Part shown: positions 46,006 through 53,990 of the stretch, piece by piece
How positions within the stretch are numbered: the first letter of the stretch is position 1
Layout of the letters: each line of letters begins with the position of its first letter
Assembly (NCBI RefSeq): GCF_004354985.1
Contig: NZ_SMSK01000003.1
Coordinates: forward strand, 124,001 to 188,000
From: Segetibacter sp. 3557_3
Lineage (GTDB): Bacteria; Bacteroidota; Bacteroidia; Chitinophagales; Chitinophagaceae
Direction: 5' to 3'
DNA length: 64,000 bases
The notes under the pieces: model-generated
The model's database searches: none
What the model was told of the DNA's origin: nothing
What the model saw: the letters and a program-made list of their open reading frames with translations, nothing else
Position numbers and translations under genes: made by a program

Positions 46006-46158
46006 ACAACGGTAGGCCACTGCAGTAATTCGGACAATTCCGCCCGCAATAAGATTTCTATTGTGGGGTGAATTAGATCGCACGCATTTTTAATTGCGAT
46101 CTGCTGAAAATCGTTTTTAGGTTATCTTATGTACCTTCAGCCTGCAAAATAGTTCAAC

Positions 46159-46199
46159 ACCGCCCGGCGGTCCGGAGCATTCCGGGCAAGCCGGGTGGT
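46159..46199. terminator. GC-rich hairpin between xylA and transaldolase
   Basis: ACCGCCCGGC at 46159-46168 pairs with GCCGGGTGGT at 46190-46199, with an inner TCCGGA/TTCCGG stem. There is no T run, so it may be an mRNA-processing or stabilising stem. Its words (CCGCCCGG) resemble the GC unit found in the dispersed repeats. Confidence 0.4.
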
Positions 46200-46228
46200 T
46201 CATACTTTAAAACTTTATAACAACTGCT

Positions 46229-46879
46229 ATGAAATTTTTTATCGACACGGCCAATCTCGCGCAGATTAAAGAGGCCCACGATTTAGGCATCCTGGATGGT
46301 GTTACAACCAATCCATCGCTGATGGCCAAAGAGGGCATTAAGGGAGAAGAAGCCATCAATCAACATTATAAAACGATATGCGAGCTTGTTGACGGCGACA
46401 TATCTGCAGAAGTACTTACAACTACAGTCGATAGCATCATAGAAGAAGGGAAGAAGCTTGCTGCCATTCATCCAAACATTGTTGTAAAAGTTCCGATGAT
46501 TAAAGATGGTGTAAAAGCCATCAAGTGGTTTACCGATAATGGTATCCGCACCAATTGTACGTTGATCTTCTCGGCCGGACAAGCTATACTTGCTGCAAAA
46601 GCAGGCGCCACTTATATTTCTCCATTCCTTGGCCGTATCGACGACAGTGGCTGGGATGGCATGATGTTGATCGACCAGATTGCCCGCATATTTAAAGTGC
46701 AAGGATACAAAACAGAGATACTTGCCGCTTCCATTCGCAACCCCAATCACATCATACGCGCAGCTGAAATGGGTGCTCATGTATGCACCTGCCCGCTTGA
46801 GCCAATTCTGGGCCTATTGAAACATCCCCTCACCGACATTGGCCTCGCCAAATTTTTAGAAGACGCTAAAAAAATGTAA
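46229..46879 (+). CDS. tal: Transaldolase (short TalC/Fsa-type)
   Basis: A 216-residue enzyme of the small transaldolase/fructose-6-phosphate aldolase family. [12 protein letters not shown] (residues 23-34) and Schiff-base Lys87 in IVVKVPMI are present. The residue at the activity-switch position is Phe133 ([10 protein letters not shown]), as in true transaldolases; Fsa enzymes have Tyr there. So sedoheptulose-7-phosphate/erythrose-4-phosphate transfer is predicted. It starts 6 bases before the transketolase N-half, clearly one operon for xylulose-5-phosphate use. Confidence 0.92.
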   Translation: MKFFIDTANLAQIKEAHDLGILDGVTTNPSLMAKEGIKGEEAINQHYKTICELVDGDISAEVLTTTVDSIIEEGKKLAAIHPNIVVKVPMIKDGVKAIKWFTDNGIRTNCTLIFSAGQAILAAKAGATYISPFLGRIDDSGWDGMMLIDQIARIFKVQGYKTEILAASIRNPNHIIRAAEMGAHVCTCPLEPILGLLKHPLTDIGLAKFLEDAKKM

Positions 46880-46885
46880 TCATAC

Positions 46886-47752
46886 ATGGAACCAAAACAG
46901 CTTGACCAAATCTCCGGCCAGGTAAGGCGCGACATCGTGCGAATGGTACACTCCTCGCAGTCGGGTCACCCCGGCGGATCACTGGGATGTGCCGACCTGA
47001 TCGTTGCCCTTTACTTTCACGTAATGCGTATCAACGAAACCAAAAACGCAGAGGGCTTTCTTGAATTTTCCCGGCCGGGACAAAACGAAGATTTATTCTT
47101 TTTATCCAACGGACATATTTCACCGGTATTTTATTCCGTGCTTTCGCGGCGCGGATATTTTCCAACGGCTGAAATGTCTACATTCCGGAAAATAAACTCC
47201 CGCCTTCAGGGGCATCCCGCAACGCACGAACACCTGCCAGGGGTTCGGATTGCATCGGGTTCATTAGGGCAGGGGCTTTCTGTTGCAGCTGGTGCCGCAT
47301 TTGCAAAAAGGCTTCGTAAAGAAGACCGGCTTGTTTATGTACTGATGGGGGATGGTGAACAACAGGAGGGACAGATCTGGGAAGGGGTACAGTTTGCTGC
47401 ACACCACCAGCTCGATAACCTAATTGCAATCATCGACTGGAACGGGCAGCAGATTGACGGACCAACCGACAAGGTGATGCACAACCGTGACCTGCGGTTG
47501 AAATACGAAGCATTTGGTTGGGATACCGTTGAACTGAAAAACGGTAACGACATGTTGCAGGTGCTGGAGGCACTCGAGGCAGCTAAACAAAAAACGGGTA
47601 ACAAAAAACCGGTGTTGATCTTAATGAAAGCCGAAATGGGCTTTGGTGTGGATTACATGATGTACACGCATAAGTGGCACGGTGCTGCACCAAATGATGA
47701 GCAACTTGATATCGCACTGAAGCAATTACCCGTAACACTTGGCGACTACTAA
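46886..47752 (+). CDS. Transketolase, N-terminal subunit
   Basis: A 288-residue protein equal to the thiamine-diphosphate-binding N-terminal half of transketolase. The ThDP/Mg motif begins at GDGEQQEGQIWEG and ends at DWNGQQIDG. HSSQSGHPGGSLG near residues 22-34 and GSLGQGLSVAAGAA are conserved. Split transketolases are common in this phylum and in archaea. It needs the C-terminal partner encoded 27 bases downstream. Together they move two-carbon units between xylulose-5-phosphate, ribose-5-phosphate and erythrose-4-phosphate. Confidence 0.95.
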   Translation: MEPKQLDQISGQVRRDIVRMVHSSQSGHPGGSLGCADLIVALYFHVMRINETKNAEGFLEFSRPGQNEDLFFLSNGHISPVFYSVLSRRGYFPTAEMSTFRKINSRLQGHPATHEHLPGVRIASGSLGQGLSVAAGAAFAKRLRKEDRLVYVLMGDGEQQEGQIWEGVQFAAHHQLDNLIAIIDWNGQQIDGPTDKVMHNRDLRLKYEAFGWDTVELKNGNDMLQVLEALEAAKQKTGNKKPVLILMKAEMGFGVDYMMYTHKWHGAAPNDEQLDIALKQLPVTLGDY

Positions 47753-47779
47753 TCCTCCTCACCAACCTACATCAACTAC

Positions 47780-48739
47780 ATGAAGAAATACACTTTTACC
47801 GAAAAGAAAGATACCCGTTCGGGATTTGGCGCAGGCATTGCTGAGTTGGGCAGAACAAATCCTAACGTTGTGGCACTTTGTGCCGACCTGGTTGCATCCT
47901 TAAAGCTCGACACCTTTATCAAAGAAAATCCCGAGCGTTTTATACAGTGCGGAATAGCTGAAGCCAATATGATTGGTGTATCAGCAGGTCTTGCACTTAG
48001 CGGCTTTATTCCCTATCCAACTACTTTCGCAAACTTTGGTTCCAGCCGTGTTTACGACCAGATCCGCCAGAGCGTGGCTTATTCAGGCACCAATGTAAAA
48101 ATATGCGTATCGCATGCCGGCCTCACGCTTGGTGAAGACGGTGCAACACACCAGATACTTGAAGATATTGCAATGATGCGGGCCATGCCTGAAATGACCG
48201 TCATCAACCCTTGCGATTTCAACCAGACCAAAGCTGCTACAATAGCCATCGCCGATTACCAGGGACCAGTATACCTGCGTTTCGGCAGACCTGTGGTTCC
48301 CATCTTTACCGATCCCGATCAGAAGTTTGAAATTGGTAAGGCATGGACGGTAAACGAAGGTAAAGACGTGAGCATCTTTGCAACCGGTCACCTGGTATGG
48401 GAAGCAATCCTTGCAGGTGAGCAGCTTGAAAAAGAAGGGATCGATGCGGAGATCATCAACATTCATACGATCAAACCGCTCGATACTGAAGCCATTCTTC
48501 GTTCGGCTGAAAAAACGCGTTGCGTGGTAACTGCAGAAGAGCACCAGCTCAACGGCGGACTTGGCGATGCGGTTTGCCAGTTGCTTGCACGCAACACCCC
48601 TTTACCGGTAGAAATGATTGGGGTCGACAATAGCTTTGGTGAAAGTGGAACCCCTGCACAACTCATGGAGAAGTACGGCCTCAATGCCAAAAGCATTGTA
48701 GAGTCGGTAAAGAAAGCAATTGCGAGAAAGCAGGGTTAG
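47780..48739 (+). CDS. Transketolase, C-terminal subunit
   Basis: A 319-residue partner of the preceding gene, covering the pyrimidine-binding and C-terminal domains. Conserved blocks are DTRSGFGAGIAELGR, RFIQCGIAEANMIGVSAGLA (the catalytic Glu region), VSHAGLTLGEDGATHQ and VTAEEHQLNGGLGDAV. The split point is normal for the family, so the pair is a natural two-subunit enzyme, not a frameshift. A perfect stem-loop follows about 50 bases after the stop. Confidence 0.95.
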   Translation: MKKYTFTEKKDTRSGFGAGIAELGRTNPNVVALCADLVASLKLDTFIKENPERFIQCGIAEANMIGVSAGLALSGFIPYPTTFANFGSSRVYDQIRQSVAYSGTNVKICVSHAGLTLGEDGATHQILEDIAMMRAMPEMTVINPCDFNQTKAATIAIADYQGPVYLRFGRPVVPIFTDPDQKFEIGKAWTVNEGKDVSIFATGHLVWEAILAGEQLEKEGIDAEIINIHTIKPLDTEAILRSAEKTRCVVTAEEHQLNGGLGDAVCQLLARNTPLPVEMIGVDNSFGESGTPAQLMEKYGLNAKSIVESVKKAIARKQG

Positions 48740-48790
48740 TATTGCACTTTACACTTGTTGTTTGCTGGTAGCAGGATTGAAGCTATCAAT

Positions 48791-48825
48791 AGTATTGTGA
48801 TCTGCCCGTTGTAGATCACAATACT
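48791..48825. terminator. Perfect 13-bp stem-loop after the transketolase genes
   Basis: AGTATTGTGATCT at 48791-48803 and its exact complement at 48813-48825 surround a 9-base loop. No T run follows, so it is either a terminator of unusual type, an mRNA-end stabiliser, or a binding palindrome. It is AT-richer than the other hairpins of the window. Confidence 0.45.
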
Positions 48826-48905
48826 GTTACAAACAAAATATAGCATAGATGCAATGTTTGTTTATCTGCATTGCCGCCGCTAATAAAGCACTCAATATCC
48901 TATAC

Positions 48906-48973
48906 TGAAAAATTTTTTGGACCCGGCTTGGGTAATTCTGGTGATCATCGTTGCGTCGCACTCTTGTGCTGTA
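48906..48973. repeat. Dispersed repeat, copy f, upstream of xylB
   Basis: AAATTTTTTGGACCCGGCTT, AATTCT, then CATCGTTGCGTCGCACTCTTGTGC reproduces the family core in order. The end inverted repeats are lost. With the stem-loop at 48791 it fills most of the 382-base gap before xylB; the remainder shows nothing recognisable. Confidence 0.6.
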
Positions 48974-49121
48974 GTTTCAATACGCAGCGCTTATCCAAGG
49001 ACACCCAACTAATCCGAGAGCAAGCATTCAACATCATCACCCGGCATTTTGTATGGTTCTGCACGCGTTAATATTCTGTAATCCTGCATTTCCAGTTCAT
49101 CATCCATTATTATAGCTTACC

Positions 49122-50612
49122 ATGTTACTTCTTGGCATCGACGTCGGAACATCTTCCATTAAAGTTTCGGTAGTAGACGGCGCTACCCAGCAAACGATCG
49201 CCAGTGCTCAGTATCCTGAGACAGAGTCGGAGATCATTTCACTACAATCCGGTTGGGCTGAACAATCACCCGAAAAGTGGTGGAACGATGTCAGGCAAGC
49301 CATCCTGAAAGTGAATAGTCTTGGGTATTACAACAAAAATGACATCGGTGCAATCGGGATATCTTACCAGATGCATGGACTCGTATTACTTGATAAGAAG
49401 GGCGATGTTTTACGCAACAGCATTATCTGGTGCGACAGCCGGGCAGTATCCTATGGCGACCGGGCTTTTAATGAACTTGGTAGTGCGTATTGTTTAGGTT
49501 GTTTGTTGAATTCACCCGGCAATTTTACCGCGGCGAAACTGGCATGGGTAAAAGAACATGAGCCGGAGATTTATGCGCAAATTCACAAGATTATGTTACC
49601 TGGCGATTTTATCGCCCAACGTTTAACCGGCGACATCACTACAACACCTTCGGCCTTGTCAGAAGGAATTTTCTGGGACTTTAAAACCAATGCGCTTTCC
49701 ACCGAGGTCTTAAGTCAGTTTGGTTTTGAAGAAAAACTTATTCCGGAAATCAATGACGTATTTAGCACCCATGGCAAGCTTTCCGGTAAGGTCGCCGATG
49801 AATTATCTTTAAAAGCCGGAATACCGGTAACCTATAAAGCCGGCGATCAGCCGAACAATGCACTTTCGTTGAATGTGCTTCAACCAGGAGAAGTTGCAGC
49901 TACCGCCGGAACTTCAGGTGTCATCTATGGAGTGAGCGACCAGCTTACTTCCGACCCACAATCGAGGGTGAACAGCTTTGCACACGTCAACCACAATGCG
50001 CAACAAACAAGGGTAGGCGTATTGCTTTGTATCAATGGTACGGGTATTCTGAACAAGTGGGTTCGAAACGTCACAGGTAACAGCTTATCCTACCCACAAA
50101 TGAATGAGCAGGCCGGTGCTGTTAAACCCGGAAGCGACGGATTGGTTATGCTCCCGTTTGGTAATGGTGCAGAGCGTATCCTTAACAACCGTGTGTTAGG
50201 TGCCCAGATACTCAATGCTGATTTTAATAAACATAGTGCTGCACACCTGTTTCATGCCGCACAGGAAGGTATTGCTTTTGCGTTTCGCTATGGTCTCGAC
50301 ATCATGCGTCAAAGCGGAATGACCCCGACAGTCATACGTGCAGGTAGAGCAAACATGTTCCTGAGTAATGTATTTGCAAATGCTTTTGTAAATGCAACCG
50401 GTGTGCCTGTAGAACTTTATGAATGTGATGGCAGTGTTGGCGCCGCACTTGGTGCCGGCATCGGCGTGGGTTACTTCCACAATGCCGCTGAAGCATTTAG
50501 CGGTCGCGAGATCCTGCACATTATAACCCCAACCCAGGCTGAGCACTACAACGACTTATATGGAAACTGGCAGCGTGCATTAGAAGGGATCCTGGATAAT
50601 TCGGATCGATAG
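49122..50612 (+). CDS. xylB: Xylulokinase
   Basis: A 496-residue FGGY-family sugar kinase that phosphorylates D-xylulose to xylulose-5-phosphate. It has the N-terminal phosphate loop LLLGIDVGTSSIKVSVVDG, the substrate segments SYQMHGLVLLD and NSIIWCDSRA, the catalytic Asp in KAGDQPNNALS, and C-terminal GGAR-like IRAGRANMFLS with VGAALGAGIGVGY. It is in line with xylA and the transketolase genes but separated by a 382-base gap with a repeat copy, so it probably has its own promoter. Confidence 0.95.
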   Translation: MLLLGIDVGTSSIKVSVVDGATQQTIASAQYPETESEIISLQSGWAEQSPEKWWNDVRQAILKVNSLGYYNKNDIGAIGISYQMHGLVLLDKKGDVLRNSIIWCDSRAVSYGDRAFNELGSAYCLGCLLNSPGNFTAAKLAWVKEHEPEIYAQIHKIMLPGDFIAQRLTGDITTTPSALSEGIFWDFKTNALSTEVLSQFGFEEKLIPEINDVFSTHGKLSGKVADELSLKAGIPVTYKAGDQPNNALSLNVLQPGEVAATAGTSGVIYGVSDQLTSDPQSRVNSFAHVNHNAQQTRVGVLLCINGTGILNKWVRNVTGNSLSYPQMNEQAGAVKPGSDGLVMLPFGNGAERILNNRVLGAQILNADFNKHSAAHLFHAAQEGIAFAFRYGLDIMRQSGMTPTVIRAGRANMFLSNVFANAFVNATGVPVELYECDGSVGAALGAGIGVGYFHNAAEAFSGREILHIITPTQAEHYNDLYGNWQRALEGILDNSDR

Positions 50613-50654
50613 CAATATCGTTTGGTTGGCCCGTCGGTTGATGAGTTGTTTTTG

Positions 50655-51260
50655 TAAATGCTTCGCTGCGCTCGCAATGACGGTGCAGTGCTAATCAAAA
50701 TACCTCGATGCCAAAACAAGGGATTGCTTCGCTGCGCTCGCAATGACGACCGGCCAAAACATGGGATTGCTTCGCTGCGCTCGCAACAACGGTGCAGTGC
50801 CAGGCACATGCTTTCGATGCTAAAACAAGGGATTGCTTCGCTGCGCTCGCAATGACGACCGGCCAAAATATGGGCTTGCTTTGCTGCGCTCGCAACGGCG
50901 GTGCAGTGCCAGGCACATGCTTTCGATGCTAAAACAGGGGATTGCTTCGCTGCGCTCGCAATGACGGTGCAATGCCAGGCACATGCTTTCGATGCTAAAA
51001 CAAGGGATTGCTTCGCTGCCGTCGCAATGACGCTGCTTGGGGGAAGTTCCATTCATCATTCATCGTTCATACTTCATCGTTGCTATACGATTGCTTCGCT
51101 GCGCTCGCAATGAGGGTTAGTGCGGGAAATTCCATTCATCATTCATCGTTCATACTTCATCGTTGCTATAGGATTGCTTCGCTGCGCTCGCAATGACGAC
51201 CGGCTATAATATGGGCTTGCTTCGCTGCGCTCGCAATGATGGTCCATGCGGGAAATTCAT
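50655..51260. repeat. Ten-copy array of a GCTTCGCTGCGCTCGCAATG word with mixed spacers
   Basis: The word GCTTCGCTGCGCTCGCAATGA occurs about ten times, beginning near 50659, 50724, 50767, 50834, 50876, 50943, 51010, 51090, 51175 and 51217, with small variations. Spacers fall into recurring types: GACCGGCCAAAA(C/T)ATGGG, GGTGCAGTGCCAGGCACATG plus CTTTCGATGCTAAAAC, and a CATTCATCATTCATCGTTCAT type. Unequal spacing and repeated spacers exclude a CRISPR array. The minus-strand frames across it (repeats of VIASAAKQS) are not genes. Confidence 0.85.
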
Positions 51261-51345
51261 TCATCATTCATCGTTCATACCTCATCATTACCAAAACGGT
51301 GAACAGCATGAACATTCGGCTGGTAGTTACCTGTTCTCTAATGAG

Positions 51346-51380
51346 AAAGCCGCCCAACGAAGTGAATCGCGGGCGGCTTT
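51346..51380. terminator. Strong hairpin before the GH43 3' end
   Basis: AAAGCCGCCC at 51346-51355 and GGGCGGCTTT at 51371-51380 form a perfect 10-bp stem with a 15-base loop. It lies about 90 bases from the GH43 stop and could end transcription from either side. Confidence 0.6.
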
Positions 51381-51469
51381 ACGGGCAAAAGATGATTAAG
51401 CAATCAGGTATACTAAACTACATATGAGGAGTATACTCGTATGCTTAATTAAACATTATTCGAATTCTT

Positions 51470-52573
51470 TTATCCTTTTTGGAAAGTTGTTATGGGCTGA
51501 ATGGTTCCGTCGGGATTATACTTAAGCTCGGTTACTTTCACATTACGCAGGTGGGTTTTGCCGGACAGTTGGGTGTCGTGGTAAAAAATGTACGACTTGC
51601 CATTCATTTCAATAATCGAATGGTGATTGGTCCAGCCTTGTACCGGGTTCAAAATCACGCCCTGGTAAGTAAATGGTCCAAGTGGATTATCGCCGATTGC
51701 ATATGCGATGAAATGAGTATCGCCGGTTGAGTAAGAAAAGTAATACTTCCCATTGTACTTGTGCATATAAGAAGCTTCGAAAAAGCGTTTCTCATGATTG
51801 CCCGCCATAAACGGTTTGCCATCTTTATCTACGATCTGTACGTCTTTTACAGCTCCCTCAAAGCCAAGCATATCCTTTCGCAGCTTCGCCACTTTTGGGG
51901 ATAGAGCAACTTTATCATCTGCGGGTTCCTGTCCGTAAGTGGAGTCGAACTTGCCACTCTGCCATTTTTGTAACTGGCCACCCCAGATACCACCAAAGTA
52001 CATATAACTATTACCATCTGAGTCGGTAAACACCGCAGGGTCGATGCTAAAACTGCCGGCAATCGGCTGCGCTTCGGGCTTAAACGGTCCGGTAGGTGAA
52101 TTGCTTGTTGCCACACCTATCTTGAACTCATCCTTTTTGTCTTTGACGGGGAAGTAAAGGTAGTACTTGCCATTTTTGTAAGCGGCATCAGGAGCCCATA
52201 GCTGCCTGCCTGCCCATGGAATATCTTTGATATCCATCGCAACTCCATGGTCCGTTACCTTCCCATTTATGCTGTCCATCGATAATACATGGTAATCGGT
52301 CATTGCAAAGTGAGAGCCATCGTCTTTTTCAGGAACACCGGCATCAATATCGTGCGATGGATAGATATAGATCCGGCCGTTAAACACGTGTGCCGAAGGA
52401 TCGGCCGTATACATTTGCGTAACCAATGGTTGCGACAGGTATTGGGTGCTGTCCGACCCGGAACCTTTTGTTGAGTCTGAACTTCCATCAGCAGTTGACT
52501 GGCTTTGATTGCATGCAGCAACGGCTATTGCAACGGCAATCGGCACAAATCGTTTGAAATTTTGTAATGGCAT
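51470..52573 (-). CDS. GH43-family lipoprotein (arabinofuranosidase/xylosidase)
   Basis: A 367-residue protein from MPLQNFKRFVPIAVAIAVAAC; the lipobox VAAC anchors it to a membrane. A longer frame to 52669 would overlap lacI and is not preferred. The five-bladed propeller of GH43 is indicated by the base Asp in TADPSAHVFNGR, the transition-state Asp in GSFSIDPAVFTD, and the acid Glu in RFFEASYMHKYN. The specificity could be beta-xylosidase or alpha-arabinofuranosidase. It is 22 bases after lacI in the same direction, so the two are likely co-transcribed. Confidence 0.9.
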   Translation of the reverse strand: MPLQNFKRFVPIAVAIAVAACNQSQSTADGSSDSTKGSGSDSTQYLSQPLVTQMYTADPSAHVFNGRIYIYPSHDIDAGVPEKDDGSHFAMTDYHVLSMDSINGKVTDHGVAMDIKDIPWAGRQLWAPDAAYKNGKYYLYFPVKDKKDEFKIGVATSNSPTGPFKPEAQPIAGSFSIDPAVFTDSDGNSYMYFGGIWGGQLQKWQSGKFDSTYGQEPADDKVALSPKVAKLRKDMLGFEGAVKDVQIVDKDGKPFMAGNHEKRFFEASYMHKYNGKYYFSYSTGDTHFIAYAIGDNPLGPFTYQGVILNPVQGWTNHHSIIEMNGKSYIFYHDTQLSGKTHLRNVKVTELKYNPDGTIQPITTFQKG

Positions 52574-52595
52574 AATTTGTCGTTCTTTTAGGCGA

Positions 52596-53663
52596 TTATT
52601 TTTTGTTTGAAGATTTATTAAGCAGCGATCCGGATGCAGCTTTTCGTTGGGAGGAAGCCCTGATAACAAGTTCCGACCTCAGCACAATCGCATCAGTTAC
52701 CGTCATGGATGTTTTACCTTTCAGGTGATCGATCAGGTTTTGTGCTGCGGCTTCCCCGATGTCGTATCCCGGGTAGTTTACCGTTGTAAGGTGAGGTTCA
52801 ACAACCGAGGCTACAGGATCATTATTAAACCCCACAAAGGCGATTTGTTCGGGGATCCTGATACCGGCTTCTTTCATTGCAAGCATACAGCCTACAGCAC
52901 AGTCATCGTTGGCAACAAACACCGCATCCGGTAAGGGATTCATTTGCATGATCACTTTTGCAGCCTCTGCACCACCTTGCTTACTGAGATCGTTAATGAT
53001 GAGGTATTCCTCTTTGAATGGGATATCATTATCTGCAAGCGCCTGTTTGTAACCCATAAAACGGTCCAGGTAAACATTGCGTCTTAATAAGGCAGTAACA
53101 TGTACGATCCTTTTGCAACCCTGTTCGATCAGGTGTTGGGTTGCCTCATATCCTCGCCTCTGATTATCAATAATCACGTTTGTTGACTCTCTTTGTTGTG
53201 GGATACGATCATAAAAGATAATCGGAACATTATTCTTGAAAAAAACATCGAAGTGATTGATATTGGTAGTATCGTAAGCCAGCGAAACCAGCAGCCCGTC
53301 TACCCGGCTGTTAAACATGGTTTTTGCATTGGCAATTTCTTTTTCTACCGACTCTCCCGATTGGCTGATGATAAGGTTATAGCCGGACTGATTGGCCACT
53401 TTTTCGATTCCCGAGATAACACTCGACATGAAATGGCTGTTAATGCGCGGGATAATAACCCCGATTGTATTTGTTTTCTTGCTTCGCAGGTTTCGCGCAA
53501 AGTGATTCGTTCGATAACCCATTTCCTCAGCCAGTTCAGCAATCTTCAGCCTGGTTTTTTTACTGACCACCGGATCATCTTTAAGCGCCCTGCTTACTGT
53601 AGCACTGGAGATCCGAAGTTTGTCGGCGAGGTCATATATGGTAATCTCTTTCCCTTTTGTCAT
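52596..53663 (-). CDS. LacI-family transcriptional regulator
   Basis: A 355-residue regulator. The N-terminal HTH (ITIYDLADKLRISSATVSRALKD, in parts) and hinge precede a periplasmic-binding-protein-like effector domain (IGVIIPRINSHFMSSVISGI; FVANDDCAVGCMLAM; GFNNDPVAS). It is probably the local repressor of xylan genes. A perfect LacI-type palindrome lies between it and susC, and a near copy lies upstream of GH67/xylA. The effector is likely xylose or a xylo-oligomer derivative, by context. Confidence 0.93.
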   Translation of the reverse strand: MTKGKEITIYDLADKLRISSATVSRALKDDPVVSKKTRLKIAELAEEMGYRTNHFARNLRSKKTNTIGVIIPRINSHFMSSVISGIEKVANQSGYNLIISQSGESVEKEIANAKTMFNSRVDGLLVSLAYDTTNINHFDVFFKNNVPIIFYDRIPQQRESTNVIIDNQRRGYEATQHLIEQGCKRIVHVTALLRRNVYLDRFMGYKQALADNDIPFKEEYLIINDLSKQGGAEAAKVIMQMNPLPDAVFVANDDCAVGCMLAMKEAGIRIPEQIAFVGFNNDPVASVVEPHLTTVNYPGYDIGEAAAQNLIDHLKGKTSMTVTDAIVLRSELVIRASSQRKAASGSLLNKSSNKK

Positions 53664-53713
53664 ATGGCAGACTCCATTATTTAGCTAATGTATGAATTTT
53701 TAAAAAAAGTTAT

Positions 53714-53751
53714 TGCAATCGGTTGCATTTTACGAAAATTAGTTACTTTTA
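53714..53751 (+). promoter_or_regulatory. LacI-type operator overlapping a susC promoter
   Basis: TGCAATCGGTTGCA at 53714-53727 has 5-base arms (TGCAA/TTGCA) around a CG-containing centre, the form usual for LacI-family operators. TTG at 53723-53725 and TACTTTTA at 53744-53751 resemble a -33/-7 pair with an 18-base spacer, so the operator covers the -33 element. It is 51 bases from the lacI start, which would allow self-control. Downstream to 53990 nothing else is recognised. Confidence 0.6.
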
Positions 53752-53990
53752 ATTTGCTAATTAACCTATCAGCCTTGCTATATGATTAACATCTATCCTC
53801 CTTTCCGGGGTGCATGTCCCCGATTTCATCGATCCGCTTTCGTGCTGCCTTACCGGTTACTTACCGGCTAAATGGTTTTATGCACTGATGACTAATTACT
53901 AATCTCTATAAGCTTCTATGTCTTCCGGATCTACCGGGGCTTGGCTTATTATCTCGCACAACCCAATACATCAATACTAAATCATCAATT

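Noticed and set aside
46886-48739. Frameshifted transketolase
   Set aside because: The two halves have their own start and stop codons, a 27-base gap and the normal split point of two-subunit transketolases.
50655-51260. Possible CRISPR array
   Set aside because: Repeat spacing is unequal, spacers recur and contain their own sub-repeats, and no cas gene is in the window.
50546-51427. Several overlapping frames on both strands with repeated residues (VIASAAKQS, CFAALAMT)
   Set aside because: They are translations of the repeat array; the same word is read in multiple frames, with no start-site or family support.
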